Below, piece by piece: positions 28,258 through 37,278 of a stretch of DNA of 64,000 nt (its first letter is position 1; each line of letters starts with the position of its first letter). Under the pieces are notes generated by a model that was given only the letters and a program-made list of their open reading frames with translations, ran no database searches and had not been told where the DNA came from. The translations under genes were made by a program, and so were the position numbers. The stretch spans positions 806,001 through 870,000 of the forward strand of contig CAVSDB010000003.1 of the NCBI GenBank assembly GCA_963726755.1, in the 5' to 3' direction. The stretch is from DATKIY01 sp963726755 (GTDB lineage Bacteria > Actinomycetota > Actinomycetes > JAHEKZ01).

Positions 28258-28498
28258 AGCGCTTCCGGGACCCAGCGTCAAAGAAGTCCATGCGATCCAC
28301 CCGTACCCGCAGTGGCAGTTGTTCGCAGGCCGCCGTCATCAAGTACACGGTTGGTTCACGGACAATCGCGTGACCCATCGGGACACGTTGCCGGCCGGAC
28401 GTGGAGCCTTTTAGCCCTCACCTCGTGCCCGGTTGTGAGCGATTCGCTCAAGTGTGGACACCGCTCGCAAGAAAATTCCTGGAGTTTTGTGGAGGTTC
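28258..28498. other. Intergenic region between clpB and the deoR operon
   Basis: I find no convincing gene or RNA here. The deoR promoter begins at the right edge. Readings that extend the regulator upstream into this area contain no conserved DeoR sequence and cross a TTGACA promoter box, so they are not used. Confidence 0.6.
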
Positions 28499-28534
28499 TT
28501 GACAGAAACCCTCAAATTCGCGCACTCTGACCTC
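28499..28534 (+). promoter_or_regulatory. Promoter of the deoR-GH4-pfkB-gatZ operon
   Basis: TTGACA at 28499-28504 and CACTCT at 28523-28528 are separated by 18 bases, and the -10 ends six bases before ATG 28535. This is the best sigma70-like promoter in the window and implies a leaderless transcript. Confidence 0.6.
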
Positions 28535-29365
28535 ATGGTGGCGCGATCAACTCTCCGGGTAACCCGGTTGGTCGAGATCCAGCGGATGCTCGCTGAAGGC
28601 TCCGCGGTCTCCATCGGAGAGCTCACTCGAGAACTCGGCGTGAGTGAGGCGACCGTGCGCCGCGACCTTGAGACGCTGCAGGAATCCGGCCTGATTCAGC
28701 GAACGCACGGGGGAGCTGTGCCGGTTGCCCCGCAGCTTCGTGAGAGTCCGTTTCCCGAACGCAGCAGCGTCATGGTGCCGCAAAAGGAAGCCATCGCGCG
28801 GGCTGCGGCGCATCTGGTTAGGGCCGGTGACACGGTGTTCATCGGCGGTGGCTCAACCACGTTGCGGTTGGCTGAACAGTTGGGCGACGACGAACTAACC
28901 GTGGTGACCAACTCCTTGCCGGTGGCGGACCGGCTCGGTCGCAAGGCTCGAGTGAGCGTGATTGTGGTTGGTGGGAACCTGCGCGCTCCAGAGCTATCGA
29001 TCGTCGGACCTAAGGCAGTCGAGGCGATTGGTTCCTACCGCGCCGAGCTGGCGTTTCTAGGCGTCCCAGCACTTGACGCCGAACAGGGGTTCACCGCTGA
29101 CGGTGACGTCGAGGCAGCTACCGACTCGGCGTTCATGTCGATGGCGCGGCGCACGATCACGTTGGCAGACCACACCAAGATCGGTCGAATCAGCACTACC
29201 CACGTTGCTCCGTTGTCTGCCATCGACACCGTAGTCACCGATGACCGGACCCCCATAGAGGCAGTTCGTCAACTGCGTTCGCACGGGACTCATGTTGTGG
29301 TGGCTGAGGTGAACGACCATGGATCGTGGCCGGACTCACGTGACCGGAGGAAAGTGACGCAATGA
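28535..29365 (+). CDS. DeoR family transcriptional regulator
   Basis: The HTH region is RLVEIQRMLAEGSAVS, ELGVSEATVRRDLETLQ and LIQRTHGGAV. The sugar-phosphate sensor domain includes the anion-binding stretch FIGGGSTTLRLAEQL, a VVTNSLPVADRL segment and DHTKIGRIS. It is 276 residues, using ATG 28535, which matches the promoter spacing; a longer frame starts at 28454. Its stop overlaps the next ATG (ATGA), so it is co-transcribed with the glycosidase and kinase it presumably controls. The inducer is likely a phosphorylated sugar of the pathway. Confidence 0.88.
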   Translation: MVARSTLRVTRLVEIQRMLAEGSAVSIGELTRELGVSEATVRRDLETLQESGLIQRTHGGAVPVAPQLRESPFPERSSVMVPQKEAIARAAAHLVRAGDTVFIGGGSTTLRLAEQLGDDELTVVTNSLPVADRLGRKARVSVIVVGGNLRAPELSIVGPKAVEAIGSYRAELAFLGVPALDAEQGFTADGDVEAATDSAFMSMARRTITLADHTKIGRISTTHVAPLSAIDTVVTDDRTPIEAVRQLRSHGTHVVVAEVNDHGSWPDSRDRRKVTQ

Positions 29366-30669
29366 CCGTTGTGACGATCATCGGCGCGGGGAGCACGGTT
29401 TTCGCCGCCGAACTCATGACCGACTTCCTCAGTTCGGAGCCGCTCGAGCACGGCGAGTTTCGGCTGATTGATCTCGACGCTGACAGGCTCGGGCTAGCCC
29501 ATCGGTTTGCGGAGTTGCTGATCGAGCGCTCAGGAAGAGCGTGGACGGTGCAGTCCTCAACGGACCGAACTACGTTGCTCGCGGGCAGCGATGTAGTGAT
29601 CAGCACCATCGAGGTTTCTGGTCTTGCGACGGTCGAGTTCGACTACCAGATCCCCCTTAGTTATGGCGTCGACCAGTGCATCGGAGACACCATCGGGCCG
29701 GGTGGTCTTTTCAAGTCGCTGCGAACGATTCCGTCCTTCTTGGCGATTCTGACCGACATCGAGCGGCTCTGCCCCGACGCCCTGGTGCTGAACCATACGA
29801 ACCCAATGTCGATGACCGTTCTCGCCGCGTCGCGCAGTAGTCAGATCCCGGTGTGGGGAATGTGTCACTCGGTGCACTACACCGTCGAGACGTTGGCTGA
29901 GTATCTCGAGATCGAACCGTCTGATGTCGAGTTCGAGGCGGCGGGCGTTAATCACCTCGCTTGGCTCACCACACTGCGTTCTGGTGGCAAGGATCTCTAT
30001 CCACGGTTGCGCGAGCGCGGCCGCATTCCGGAAGTTCTCGCACAGGATCCGGTGCGCTTTGAACTGATGTACCAACTGGGGGCGTTCCCGACCGAGAGCA
30101 GCGGTCACGTTTCAGAGTACGTCCCGTACTTCCGAACTCACGTGGACCAGATCGCGGCGTGGAAGGGTAAGGGCTACGTCGGTGAGTCGGGCTTTTATGC
30201 CCACAACTGGCCCACGTGGCGTCGGGAGAATGACGAGATGTTGAGGTCCGTGCTTGCGGGGGAGAGTGACTACCCAGCGGAGCGCAGCGGCGAGTACCCG
30301 TCTCACATCGTTGAAGCCATGACAACAAATGTGCCCAAGACCATCTACGTGACGACACCGAACCGAGGCTGGGTCGACAACCTCGACGGTGAGAACGTGG
30401 TTGAGGTCGCGGCCGTGGTGGACGCGCAGGGGATCCGGCCACAGCCCTTCGGTTCGTTGCCTCCACACCTAGCTGCCCTGACCCGCCATCACCAAGAATT
30501 CAATGACCTCGCTGTCCGCGCGATCCTTGAACAGGACCGCGAATCCGCCATCCACGCATTGATGCTGGATCCCCTGACGGCAGCCGCATGCACCCTCACG
30601 CAGATACGCTCAATGTTCGAAGAGATGGTCGTCGCCCAGCGCGACTTCCTGCCTGCGTTCTTGCACTGA
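29362..30669 (+). CDS. Family 4 glycosidase (alpha-galactosidase/alpha-glucosidase type)
   Basis: GH4 enzymes use NAD and a divalent metal and cleave glycosides by a redox elimination mechanism. The N-terminal Rossmann loop VTIIGAGSTVFAAEL binds NAD. NHTNPMSMT and GMCHSVHYT (metal-binding Cys and His region) and AAGVNHLAWLTTL are the catalytic-family segments. The 435 residues match family length. Members acting on alpha-galactosides (MelA-like) fit the downstream GatZ-like gene, but glucosides or glucuronides remain possible. It is coupled to deoR by ATGA. Confidence 0.88.
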   Translation: MTVVTIIGAGSTVFAAELMTDFLSSEPLEHGEFRLIDLDADRLGLAHRFAELLIERSGRAWTVQSSTDRTTLLAGSDVVISTIEVSGLATVEFDYQIPLSYGVDQCIGDTIGPGGLFKSLRTIPSFLAILTDIERLCPDALVLNHTNPMSMTVLAASRSSQIPVWGMCHSVHYTVETLAEYLEIEPSDVEFEAAGVNHLAWLTTLRSGGKDLYPRLRERGRIPEVLAQDPVRFELMYQLGAFPTESSGHVSEYVPYFRTHVDQIAAWKGKGYVGESGFYAHNWPTWRRENDEMLRSVLAGESDYPAERSGEYPSHIVEAMTTNVPKTIYVTTPNRGWVDNLDGENVVEVAAVVDAQGIRPQPFGSLPPHLAALTRHHQEFNDLAVRAILEQDRESAIHALMLDPLTAAACTLTQIRSMFEEMVVAQRDFLPAFLH

Positions 30670-30678
30670 GGAGTTGGC

Positions 30679-31635
30679 TTGCCCGAGTTGGATCTCTTGG
30701 TTGTCGGTGACGTCAATCCTGACGTGATAGTCGGCGACCCCGAGCTTGAGGCGCGCTTTGGTCAAGCCGAACAATTCGTCGACCATGCAGCTGTCGTGGT
30801 CGGCGGATCGGCGAGTATCACTGCGATGGGCGCCGCTCGGCTGGGGCTGTCGGTAGGTCTTTGCGGCGTCGTCGGCGATGACGACCTCGGCTGGATTATG
30901 GAGGACCGGCTCACCACTGCAGGGGTAAACCTCAGACACCTTGACCGCGATCCGTCACTGCCAACTGGGATGTCGGTGGTCCTGGATCGTGGGTCCGACC
31001 GCGCGATCTTGACACACGCCGGCACCATCTCGGCGCTCACGGCAGAGGACCTCGATGCGTTGCCTGACAGACCAGCCCGCCACGTTCACATCTCGTCCTA
31101 CTTCTTGATGTCGCAGGGATTCCAGGAGGCGTTGCCAAGTGTGTTGAGTCGGTTTCACGCCGCCGGAGTGAGCACATCGGTCGACACCAACTGGGACCCG
31201 GCGGGTCGGTGGGACGTCGGCGCTGTTCTCGAACGGTGTGATGTGTGGCTGCCGAATGAGGCCGAACTTTTGGCCGTGACGAGGACTCAAGACAGGCGCA
31301 CTGCTTTGCGGGCAGCCCGAACACGTGGGTGCGACGTCGTCGCGAAACTTGGCGACGAAGGAGCGCTCGCGCAAACCGAGAGGGGAAATGTTCGCGTGAC
31401 CGCGACGCCAGCGAGTGTCTTCGTTGATGCGATCGGAGCCGGCGACAGTTTCAACGCGGGGTACCTGGTCGCTCGGTTGTCTGGCGAGAACGTTGAGGCA
31501 GCCGTCAGGCTCGCGGTTGCGGCGGGGACACTATCGACGCGCGATGTGGGTGGGACGGCTGCGCAGCCTGACCTAGTCGAAGCGCGCGCCTGGGCGGCTG
31601 CTCTAGGCGTCACGAGTGGTGAGGTGAGCCAGTGA
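30679..31635 (+). CDS. PfkB family carbohydrate kinase
   Basis: A TTG start at 30679 is preceded by GAGGAG with good spacing; no better start is present. The 318-residue kinase shows the PfkB signatures: VVVGGSASITAMGAARLG near the N-terminus, and DAIGAGDSFNAGYLVARL near residue 250, containing the catalytic Asp and anion hole. In this operon it probably phosphorylates the sugar released by GH4 or a tagatose/fructose derivative. That role is inferred from context only. It overlaps the GatZ-like gene by four bases. Confidence 0.85.
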   Translation: MPELDLLVVGDVNPDVIVGDPELEARFGQAEQFVDHAAVVVGGSASITAMGAARLGLSVGLCGVVGDDDLGWIMEDRLTTAGVNLRHLDRDPSLPTGMSVVLDRGSDRAILTHAGTISALTAEDLDALPDRPARHVHISSYFLMSQGFQEALPSVLSRFHAAGVSTSVDTNWDPAGRWDVGAVLERCDVWLPNEAELLAVTRTQDRRTALRAARTRGCDVVAKLGDEGALAQTERGNVRVTATPASVFVDAIGAGDSFNAGYLVARLSGENVEAAVRLAVAAGTLSTRDVGGTAAQPDLVEARAWAAALGVTSGEVSQ

Positions 31636-32912
31636 CTTCAAACCTGCTCGATGACTTGATCGCTCAGCAACAGGCTGGCCGTGCGATAGGAATGACATCG
31701 ATCTGCTCAGCGCACCCACTCGTTTTGGACGAGACAATTCGATACGGCGCACAGGGATCGCACGTCGTTCTCATTGAGGCCACGTGCAACCAGGTGAATC
31801 AGGACGGTGGTTACACCGGGATGCGTCCTGCAGACTTTCGGTCCCACGTGATGCTTCGAGCGGAACGTCACGGCCTTGACCAGGATCGGCTGCTCCTCGG
31901 CGGCGATCACCTGGGACCAAATCCATGGCGTAACGAGCCAGTTGACGCAGCCATGGGCAAGGCCAAGACATTGGTGACCGAGTTCGTTAGCGCGGGATAC
32001 ACGAAGATTCACCTCGATGCGTCGATGAAGTGTGGCGACGACGATGAGGGCGCGCCACTTTCGCCGGAGGTCATTGCTGATCGCACCGCGCGATTGGCAG
32101 CGGCTGCTGAGGCAGCGGCACCCGATCGCGACGCCATCCGGTACGTGATCGGCACTGAGGTCCCGGTGCCGGGTGGCGCGGGTGCCGCGGACGGTGGGAT
32201 ACACGTGACTCGCGCAGACGATGTGGCTGCCACGATTGCGTTGACGCGTCAGGCATTTGAACTCAACGGAGTCGGTGACGCCTGGGAGCGAGTGCGGCTG
32301 GTTGTCGCGCAGCCAGGTGTCGAGTTTTCCGATGCTGAACTGTTCGACTATGAACCGAAGGCAGCCCGACATCTCGCCGAGCTCATCGAGTCGCAGCATG
32401 GACTGGTTTACGAAGCGCACAGCACGGACTACCAGACGCGCGAGTCGCTCTGCGCTCTGGTTCACGATCACTTTGCCGTCCTCAAGGTGGGACCGGGACT
32501 TACGTTCGCCTATCGAGAAGGGGCGTACGCACTGTCGTTCATCGAAGATGAACTGCTGGGGGACGAGGCGTCCGGCCTGCGAACCGTGCTGGATCTCGCG
32601 ATGACGGAAGATCCTTCTCATTGGAGCGCCTATTACCCGAGCGAGCCACGAGCGCAGGCTTTGGCGCGAAGATACTCACGCAGCGATCGCTCGCGGTACT
32701 ACTGGCCGGTGCCGAGTGTGCAGTCGGCAGTCGAGCAGCTGATGTCGAATCTTCGGGAGCAGCAAATCCCCGCCGAGATGGTCAGTCAGTTCCTTCCGAC
32801 GCAGTACGCAGAATTCCGTGCTGACCGGTTGGAGCTGGATCCTGAAGAACTGTTGCGATCGAAGCTTCGCGAAGTTCTCGACGACTACCTCGCGGCAACG
32901 ACGCTCAGGTAA
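31632..32912 (+). CDS. D-tagatose-bisphosphate aldolase non-catalytic subunit family (GatZ/KbaZ-like)
   Basis: The 426-residue protein has the GatZ/KbaZ segments GMTSICSAHPLVLDET, LLLGGDHLGPNPW, KIHLDASMKC, YVIGTEVPVPGG and FEAHST-like VYEAHSTDYQT. In enterobacteria it supports GatY/KbaY aldolase activity, but GatZ-like proteins without a GatY partner are reported in other bacteria and may have their own epimerase or aldolase role. No GatY homologue is present nearby. The GTG start overlaps the kinase stop. This is the last gene of the operon. Confidence 0.85.
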   Translation: MTSNLLDDLIAQQQAGRAIGMTSICSAHPLVLDETIRYGAQGSHVVLIEATCNQVNQDGGYTGMRPADFRSHVMLRAERHGLDQDRLLLGGDHLGPNPWRNEPVDAAMGKAKTLVTEFVSAGYTKIHLDASMKCGDDDEGAPLSPEVIADRTARLAAAAEAAAPDRDAIRYVIGTEVPVPGGAGAADGGIHVTRADDVAATIALTRQAFELNGVGDAWERVRLVVAQPGVEFSDAELFDYEPKAARHLAELIESQHGLVYEAHSTDYQTRESLCALVHDHFAVLKVGPGLTFAYREGAYALSFIEDELLGDEASGLRTVLDLAMTEDPSHWSAYYPSEPRAQALARRYSRSDRSRYYWPVPSVQSAVEQLMSNLREQQIPAEMVSQFLPTQYAEFRADRLELDPEELLRSKLREVLDDYLAATTLR

Positions 32913-32925
32913 CTACCAGGAAACG

Positions 32926-34362
32926 TCAGGCGTTGACGTGCAACGGCGGCAGGCGGTCCGCCCACGGCATTGCTTCCTCGAGTTGTGCAGAGAGCCGAAG
33001 CAACAATGACTCGGAGCCAAATGCGCCGACTAGTTGCATTCCGATGGGTAGCCCGGACGCACTCTGGTGGAGTGGCAGACTAATCGCGGGTTGACCGGAT
33101 GCATTGAACATAGGCAGAAACGATTCGAGCGGCGACCACACGCTGAACACGTCTCGCAAGTCGATCGGTTCAGCTGGTTCGTAGACGCCAAGTTCGGTTG
33201 GTAACCGTCCCAGCGTGGGGGTTAACAAGACGTCGTACTGATGAAAGAACCAACCCATGCGGCGTGCGATCAGGTTGGCGACGTCCATGGCGTCGAGAAA
33301 CTGCAGCGCAGTGACAGTGCGTCCGTACTCAACGGCAGCAAGCGTGGAACCTTCGAGCGTGTCTGTGTCGACGGTACGTCCGATCATCTGAGCGAAAGCA
33401 TCAACAGTATGTGCGTTGTCGCAGGCCCACACGTCGGTCATCGCTTGCAGGAATGGCTCCCAGTCGACCTCTGGTGTTGCTTCCTCGACATCGTGTCCGA
33501 GGTCAGCCAACGTCTTCGCGGTTGATTCAGTCGCCGTCGCGATCTCGGGGTCAGCATCGTGACCTGACCACGGCTTGCTCCAGTACGCGACGCGCAACTT
33601 ATCTACCGGCGCGCCCATTTCGTCGAGAAAGGGTCGGTTCGGCTCCGGTACTGCAAACGGGTCGCCGTACATCGGGCCGTGAAGCGCGTCGAGCAGGGCA
33701 GCTGTGTCGCGAACGCTTCGGCTGACCATGAAATGCACGGCCCAACCAGCGAGCGCCTCAGCGATATGCGGACCCCATGTAACTCGACCCCTTGATGGTT
33801 TTAGGCCGACGACCCCGCAGGCCGCTGCGGGGATGCGGATCGACCCGCCTCCGTCGCTGGCCGATGCGACCGGAATGATTCCTGCGCCGACTGCGGCGGC
33901 GGCCCCTCCGCTTGAGCCGCCGGCGATGTGACCGCTGCTCCATGGGGAACAGGTTCGTCCGGCGGCGAGGGTTTCGGTGGTTCCCATAATTCCGAATTCG
34001 GACGTAGCGGTACGTCCGAGGTTGATCAAGCCTGACCGTTTAATGCGCTGGGTGAACTCGCTGTCGACTGGCGCCACCCAACCGTCCGATAGCCGGCTTC
34101 CGTTTCCGCAGACGCTCCCGGCCTCGCCGTGGAACAGGTCCTTGAGCATGGTGGGCACGCCACCGAACGGCCCCTCAGGGATGGTGTCGTCCAGCGCCTG
34201 CGCCCTGTCGTCGAAAGCCTCGACGACGGAGTTGATGGTCCCGTCGACCTTTTCGTAGGCGGCGATGGCGCACGCCGCTAGCTCACGCGGGCTGACGTCC
34301 TTATTACTGACCAACTGGGCAAGATCAGTTGCGTCGAGGCGTGCGTACTCTTCTAGGTCCAC
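32926..34362 (-). CDS. Amidase signature family hydrolase
   Basis: The 478-residue enzyme has the Ser-cisSer-Lys machinery. K lies in VPTMLKDLFHG, the Gly/Ser-rich block is AGGSSGGAAAAVGAG, and the acylated Ser is in DGGGSIRIPAA. The central GLKPSRGRVTWGP is also typical. Substrates range from small amides to acylated amines; none is indicated. The GTG at 34362 lies six bases after a TAGCAT -10-like box (plus strand 34369-34374), suggesting leaderless expression. It is divergent from the zinc-ribbon/C45 genes. Confidence 0.88.
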   Translation of the reverse strand: MDLEEYARLDATDLAQLVSNKDVSPRELAACAIAAYEKVDGTINSVVEAFDDRAQALDDTIPEGPFGGVPTMLKDLFHGEAGSVCGNGSRLSDGWVAPVDSEFTQRIKRSGLINLGRTATSEFGIMGTTETLAAGRTCSPWSSGHIAGGSSGGAAAAVGAGIIPVASASDGGGSIRIPAAACGVVGLKPSRGRVTWGPHIAEALAGWAVHFMVSRSVRDTAALLDALHGPMYGDPFAVPEPNRPFLDEMGAPVDKLRVAYWSKPWSGHDADPEIATATESTAKTLADLGHDVEEATPEVDWEPFLQAMTDVWACDNAHTVDAFAQMIGRTVDTDTLEGSTLAAVEYGRTVTALQFLDAMDVANLIARRMGWFFHQYDVLLTPTLGRLPTELGVYEPAEPIDLRDVFSVWSPLESFLPMFNASGQPAISLPLHQSASGLPIGMQLVGAFGSESLLLRLSAQLEEAMPWADRLPPLHVNA

Positions 34363-34424
34363 CCCGGGATGCTAGCCGTGAAAGATCGGAAATCCTTGGC
34401 GCCCGGCAGGCGTTACATGTCACG

Positions 34425-34529
34425 TTGATAACGTCTCAAGAACGCGTAGAACACTGCCGATTCTGCGGCGAGATCCTCCATACTCGTCAAGAGTGCCCGT
34501 CCTGCCGCCGTCCGCAAGGAAATCGTTGA
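34425..34529 (+). CDS. Putative 34-residue zinc-ribbon protein
   Basis: A TTG at 34425 lies exactly six bases after TTACAT (34413-34418), the same spacing used by other leaderless genes here. The 34-residue product begins MITSQERVEH and carries CRFC and CPSC nine residues apart, a compact zinc-ribbon pattern, ending RRPQGNR. Its TGA overlaps the preferred ATG of the C45 gene (TGATG), suggesting translational coupling. It may be a real micro-protein or a leader peptide; very short length keeps confidence modest. Confidence 0.4.
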   Translation: MITSQERVEHCRFCGEILHTRQECPSCRRPQGNR

Positions 34530-35608
34530 TGGATCCTCTGAACATCCACCCGGAAGTCGTCGAGCTTGAGTCGACGTTCCGGGCGATCGATGCCGGGTCC
34601 GACATAGCCGATCGAATGCCCCAGATCTTCGCCGCTGGATGGCCGGCCTACCGGGCCTGGTTCTTGCGCGAGGGTGAGTCGGCTCGCCCTTCTTATGCGG
34701 TCGGTGCGCAGAAGTTGCGCAAGCACATGCCTGAACTCTTCCCGACGTACGAGCGCCTGGTCGATGCCGTAGGTGGCGGCGATCTCGAGGCCCGATTCCT
34801 CAGCCATTGGTGTCCGCCACCGCTCTTCGCTGCCTGTTCGATGGCTACCTTCACGAGGGGTGTCAACCTCCTCGTTCGTAACTACGACTATCCGCCGTTG
34901 CTGTGCGATACGACGGTGCTCGCTTCCGCCTTCAACGGCACCAAAGTGATGGCGATGAGCGACTGCGTCTGGGGAGCCCTTGACGGTGTGAACGAGCATG
35001 GGCTGTCTGTTGCGATCGCTTTCGGGGGACGTCAAGCGGTGGGCGAAGGATTCGGCATTGGTCTTGTCATCCGCTACATCCTCGAATTCGCGCGCACGGT
35101 ACCTAAGGCAATCACCATGCTTCGTCGAATGCCTGTGCAGTTGTCTTACAACGTGGCTCTAGTTGATGCGTCCGGACGAAGCGCGATCGCGTACATTTCG
35201 CCCGATCGCAAGCTCAAGGTGAGCAAGGCCTCATCGGTGGCGAACCGTCAAGGCCGCACCGAGTGGCCGGAGCATGCGGCGTTCTGCGACACGGTCTCGC
35301 GCGAAGAGGCGATGCTGTCAGCGCTTGGAGAGCCGGGGATCAACGAGCAGGAATTGATCGCGCGCTTTCTGCAAGAACCGATATATCGCTCAACGGCGAT
35401 CAGTACGTGGGGGACCGTCTACACGGCCGCTTATGACTGCAACCAGCGGACCCTCGAACTGCTTTGGCCAGACGACCGGTGGTCCTTGTCGTTGAATGAG
35501 TTCGAAGAGGGCAGTCGGCCACGACGAAGCCTGGTGTTGGTACCGCCACCGACTTACGAACCAGCACCCGCCGTGGCACCGTCGGCCCAGCCCTTACTGA
35601 TTGTCTGA
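34529..35608 (+). CDS. C45-type Ntn-hydrolase / acyltransferase (acyl-CoA:6-APA acyltransferase fold)
   Basis: ATG 34529 follows AAGGA at 34516 and overlaps the micro-ORF stop; GTG 34493 would add 12 residues. The 359-residue protein contains FAACSMATFTRG, where the Cys (about residue 103) is the expected self-processed N-terminal nucleophile, followed by LLVRNYDYPP, NEHGLSVAIAFGG and a C-terminal TVYTAAYDCNQRTLELLW. This matches C45 family proteins, which form or hydrolyse amide bonds after autocleavage. The roughly 100 residues before the Cys form a longer than usual propeptide. The adjacent ATP-grasp gene suggests a paired amide-forming and trimming pathway; substrate unknown. Confidence 0.75.
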   Translation: MDPLNIHPEVVELESTFRAIDAGSDIADRMPQIFAAGWPAYRAWFLREGESARPSYAVGAQKLRKHMPELFPTYERLVDAVGGGDLEARFLSHWCPPPLFAACSMATFTRGVNLLVRNYDYPPLLCDTTVLASAFNGTKVMAMSDCVWGALDGVNEHGLSVAIAFGGRQAVGEGFGIGLVIRYILEFARTVPKAITMLRRMPVQLSYNVALVDASGRSAIAYISPDRKLKVSKASSVANRQGRTEWPEHAAFCDTVSREEAMLSALGEPGINEQELIARFLQEPIYRSTAISTWGTVYTAAYDCNQRTLELLWPDDRWSLSLNEFEEGSRPRRSLVLVPPPTYEPAPAVAPSAQPLLIV

Positions 35609-35652
35609 GTCTCTACCCGCAATCGGTTACCGAGCGTTAGAGTCGCCGACAT

Positions 35653-37278
35653 ATGGGTAAGCGAGCCAAGCACAAGAAGACCGGCGGTAAGAAGGCCAAG
35701 CGTGAGCGCAAACTCCGGCGCCAGACCAAGCGTGAAGAGTCCAAGCGCAAGACGAAGGCCAAGAACCGACCGGTAGAGAAGCCTGCGCCGGGACCGAAGG
35801 AAAAGGTGAAGGAGCCGCTCATGGGTGCTACTGAGCCGTCACGGCCGGTCCTACGCAGTCTGTCTGACATCTACCGGTACTTCCGCGAGAACACCACGCC
35901 GATGTACTTCATCTCGCCGACCCCCTACAACCTGCTGGGGATTGATGAGTGGGTCGGTGGCTTCCGCTACATCACCTACTTCGACAGTTTCGACGGTGCA
36001 CACACCCGGTCGTTCTCGCCTGGTCATGCTGGTCCTCGGGACTTTGAAACCTTCGAGTCGGTGAATGCATACCTGCTGGGCAACAAGCAGGTCATCGACT
36101 ACATCAAAGCGAACGGTCCCGGCAAGGCGTTGTTTGTCATGTTCGACGAGGAGACTGAACAACTCGCCGACCAACTTGGACTTGAGATCGCCTTGCCGCC
36201 ACGTGAGCTTCGTGAGCGCATTGACTCAAAAATCGTGACGACCCAGCTCGGCAATGACGCCGGGGTACCGAGCGTGCCCAACGTGCTCGGCCGCGCGACG
36301 TCGTACAAGCAACTGCGCAAACTTGCGAAGACCGAGAAACTTGGCGACGACCTCGTGGTGCAGACGCCCTACGGCGACTCTGGTCGCACCACGTTCTTCA
36401 TCGCCAGCGAGGACGATTGGGACGAGTACTCCGATGTTCTGATCGACGAAGAACTTAAGGTGATGCGCCGGATCAACCACTTCCCGGGAACGGTAGAGGC
36501 GGTTGCCACTCGGCGCGGAACGCTTGTTGGACCAATCCAGACCGACATCACCGGATTCAGTGAACTGACCCCGTACCGCGGCGGTTGGTGCGGCAACGAT
36601 GCGTATCCGGGAGTGTTCGACGAGAAGACGCGCAGCAAGATTCGCAAGATGGCCAAACGGCTCGGTGATCGGCTCTACGCGGAGGGGTACAAGGGAGTCT
36701 TCTGCCTGGACTTCCTGCTTGATGAGGACGATGGCAACGTCTACCTCGGCGAGATTAATCCGCGTATCTCCGGTGCATCTCCGCTGACCAACCTCATCAC
36801 TGCGCGCTACGGCGGCGTTCCACTGTTCTTGTTCCACCTGCTGGAGTTTGCCGACGTGGACTGGGAAATCGACATCGAGGACGTCCAGTCGCGGTGGAGT
36901 GACTTTGACCGTTGGACGCAACTCGTCCTCAAGCAGGTAACCGATGACGTGCAGTTGATTACCAAAGCACCCGAGAGCGGGCTTTGGATCATGGACGACG
37001 ACGCGTCCATCCGGTTCGAGAGATCAGAAACCGACTGGCACAACGTCGGCGGGCAGGAAGAAGCCTTCTACCTGCGTGTCTACGGGGCCGGTGAGTACCG
37101 GTATCCCGGTGCTGACCTCGGCATTCTCGTCACACGCGATCGTATGCAGACCGATAGCCGAAAGCTGTTGGACCGTGGGGTCATGTGGGCACGTGCCATC
37201 GGCGAACAGTTCGAAGGCGTCCCGCCAGAGGGCCGTGTTGTAACTCCCGAAGAACTTCTCTACGCCAAGTGGTTCTAA
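35653..37278 (+). CDS. ATP-grasp ligase with Lys/Arg-rich N-terminal tail
   Basis: The 541-residue protein starts with about 45 residues rich in Lys and Arg (MGKRAKHKKTGGKKAKRER and onward), followed by a Pro-rich hinge and an ATP-grasp catalytic region. Visible ATP-grasp parts are DDLVVQTPYGDSGRTTFF, GVFCLDFLLDEDDGNVYLGEINPR (split here as GVFCLDFLLDED and VYLGEINPRISG) and VEAVATRRG. It is similar to biotin-carboxylase-like ATP-grasp proteins but has no carboxylase context. The ATG lies nine bases after TAGAGT (35638-35643), suggesting leaderless expression. It follows the C45 gene by 44 bases. The basic tail may bind nucleic acid, a polyanion or a membrane surface. A peptide or amide ligase role is inferred. 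Confidence 0.75.
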   Translation: MGKRAKHKKTGGKKAKRERKLRRQTKREESKRKTKAKNRPVEKPAPGPKEKVKEPLMGATEPSRPVLRSLSDIYRYFRENTTPMYFISPTPYNLLGIDEWVGGFRYITYFDSFDGAHTRSFSPGHAGPRDFETFESVNAYLLGNKQVIDYIKANGPGKALFVMFDEETEQLADQLGLEIALPPRELRERIDSKIVTTQLGNDAGVPSVPNVLGRATSYKQLRKLAKTEKLGDDLVVQTPYGDSGRTTFFIASEDDWDEYSDVLIDEELKVMRRINHFPGTVEAVATRRGTLVGPIQTDITGFSELTPYRGGWCGNDAYPGVFDEKTRSKIRKMAKRLGDRLYAEGYKGVFCLDFLLDEDDGNVYLGEINPRISGASPLTNLITARYGGVPLFLFHLLEFADVDWEIDIEDVQSRWSDFDRWTQLVLKQVTDDVQLITKAPESGLWIMDDDASIRFERSETDWHNVGGQEEAFYLRVYGAGEYRYPGADLGILVTRDRMQTDSRKLLDRGVMWARAIGEQFEGVPPEGRVVTPEELLYAKWF

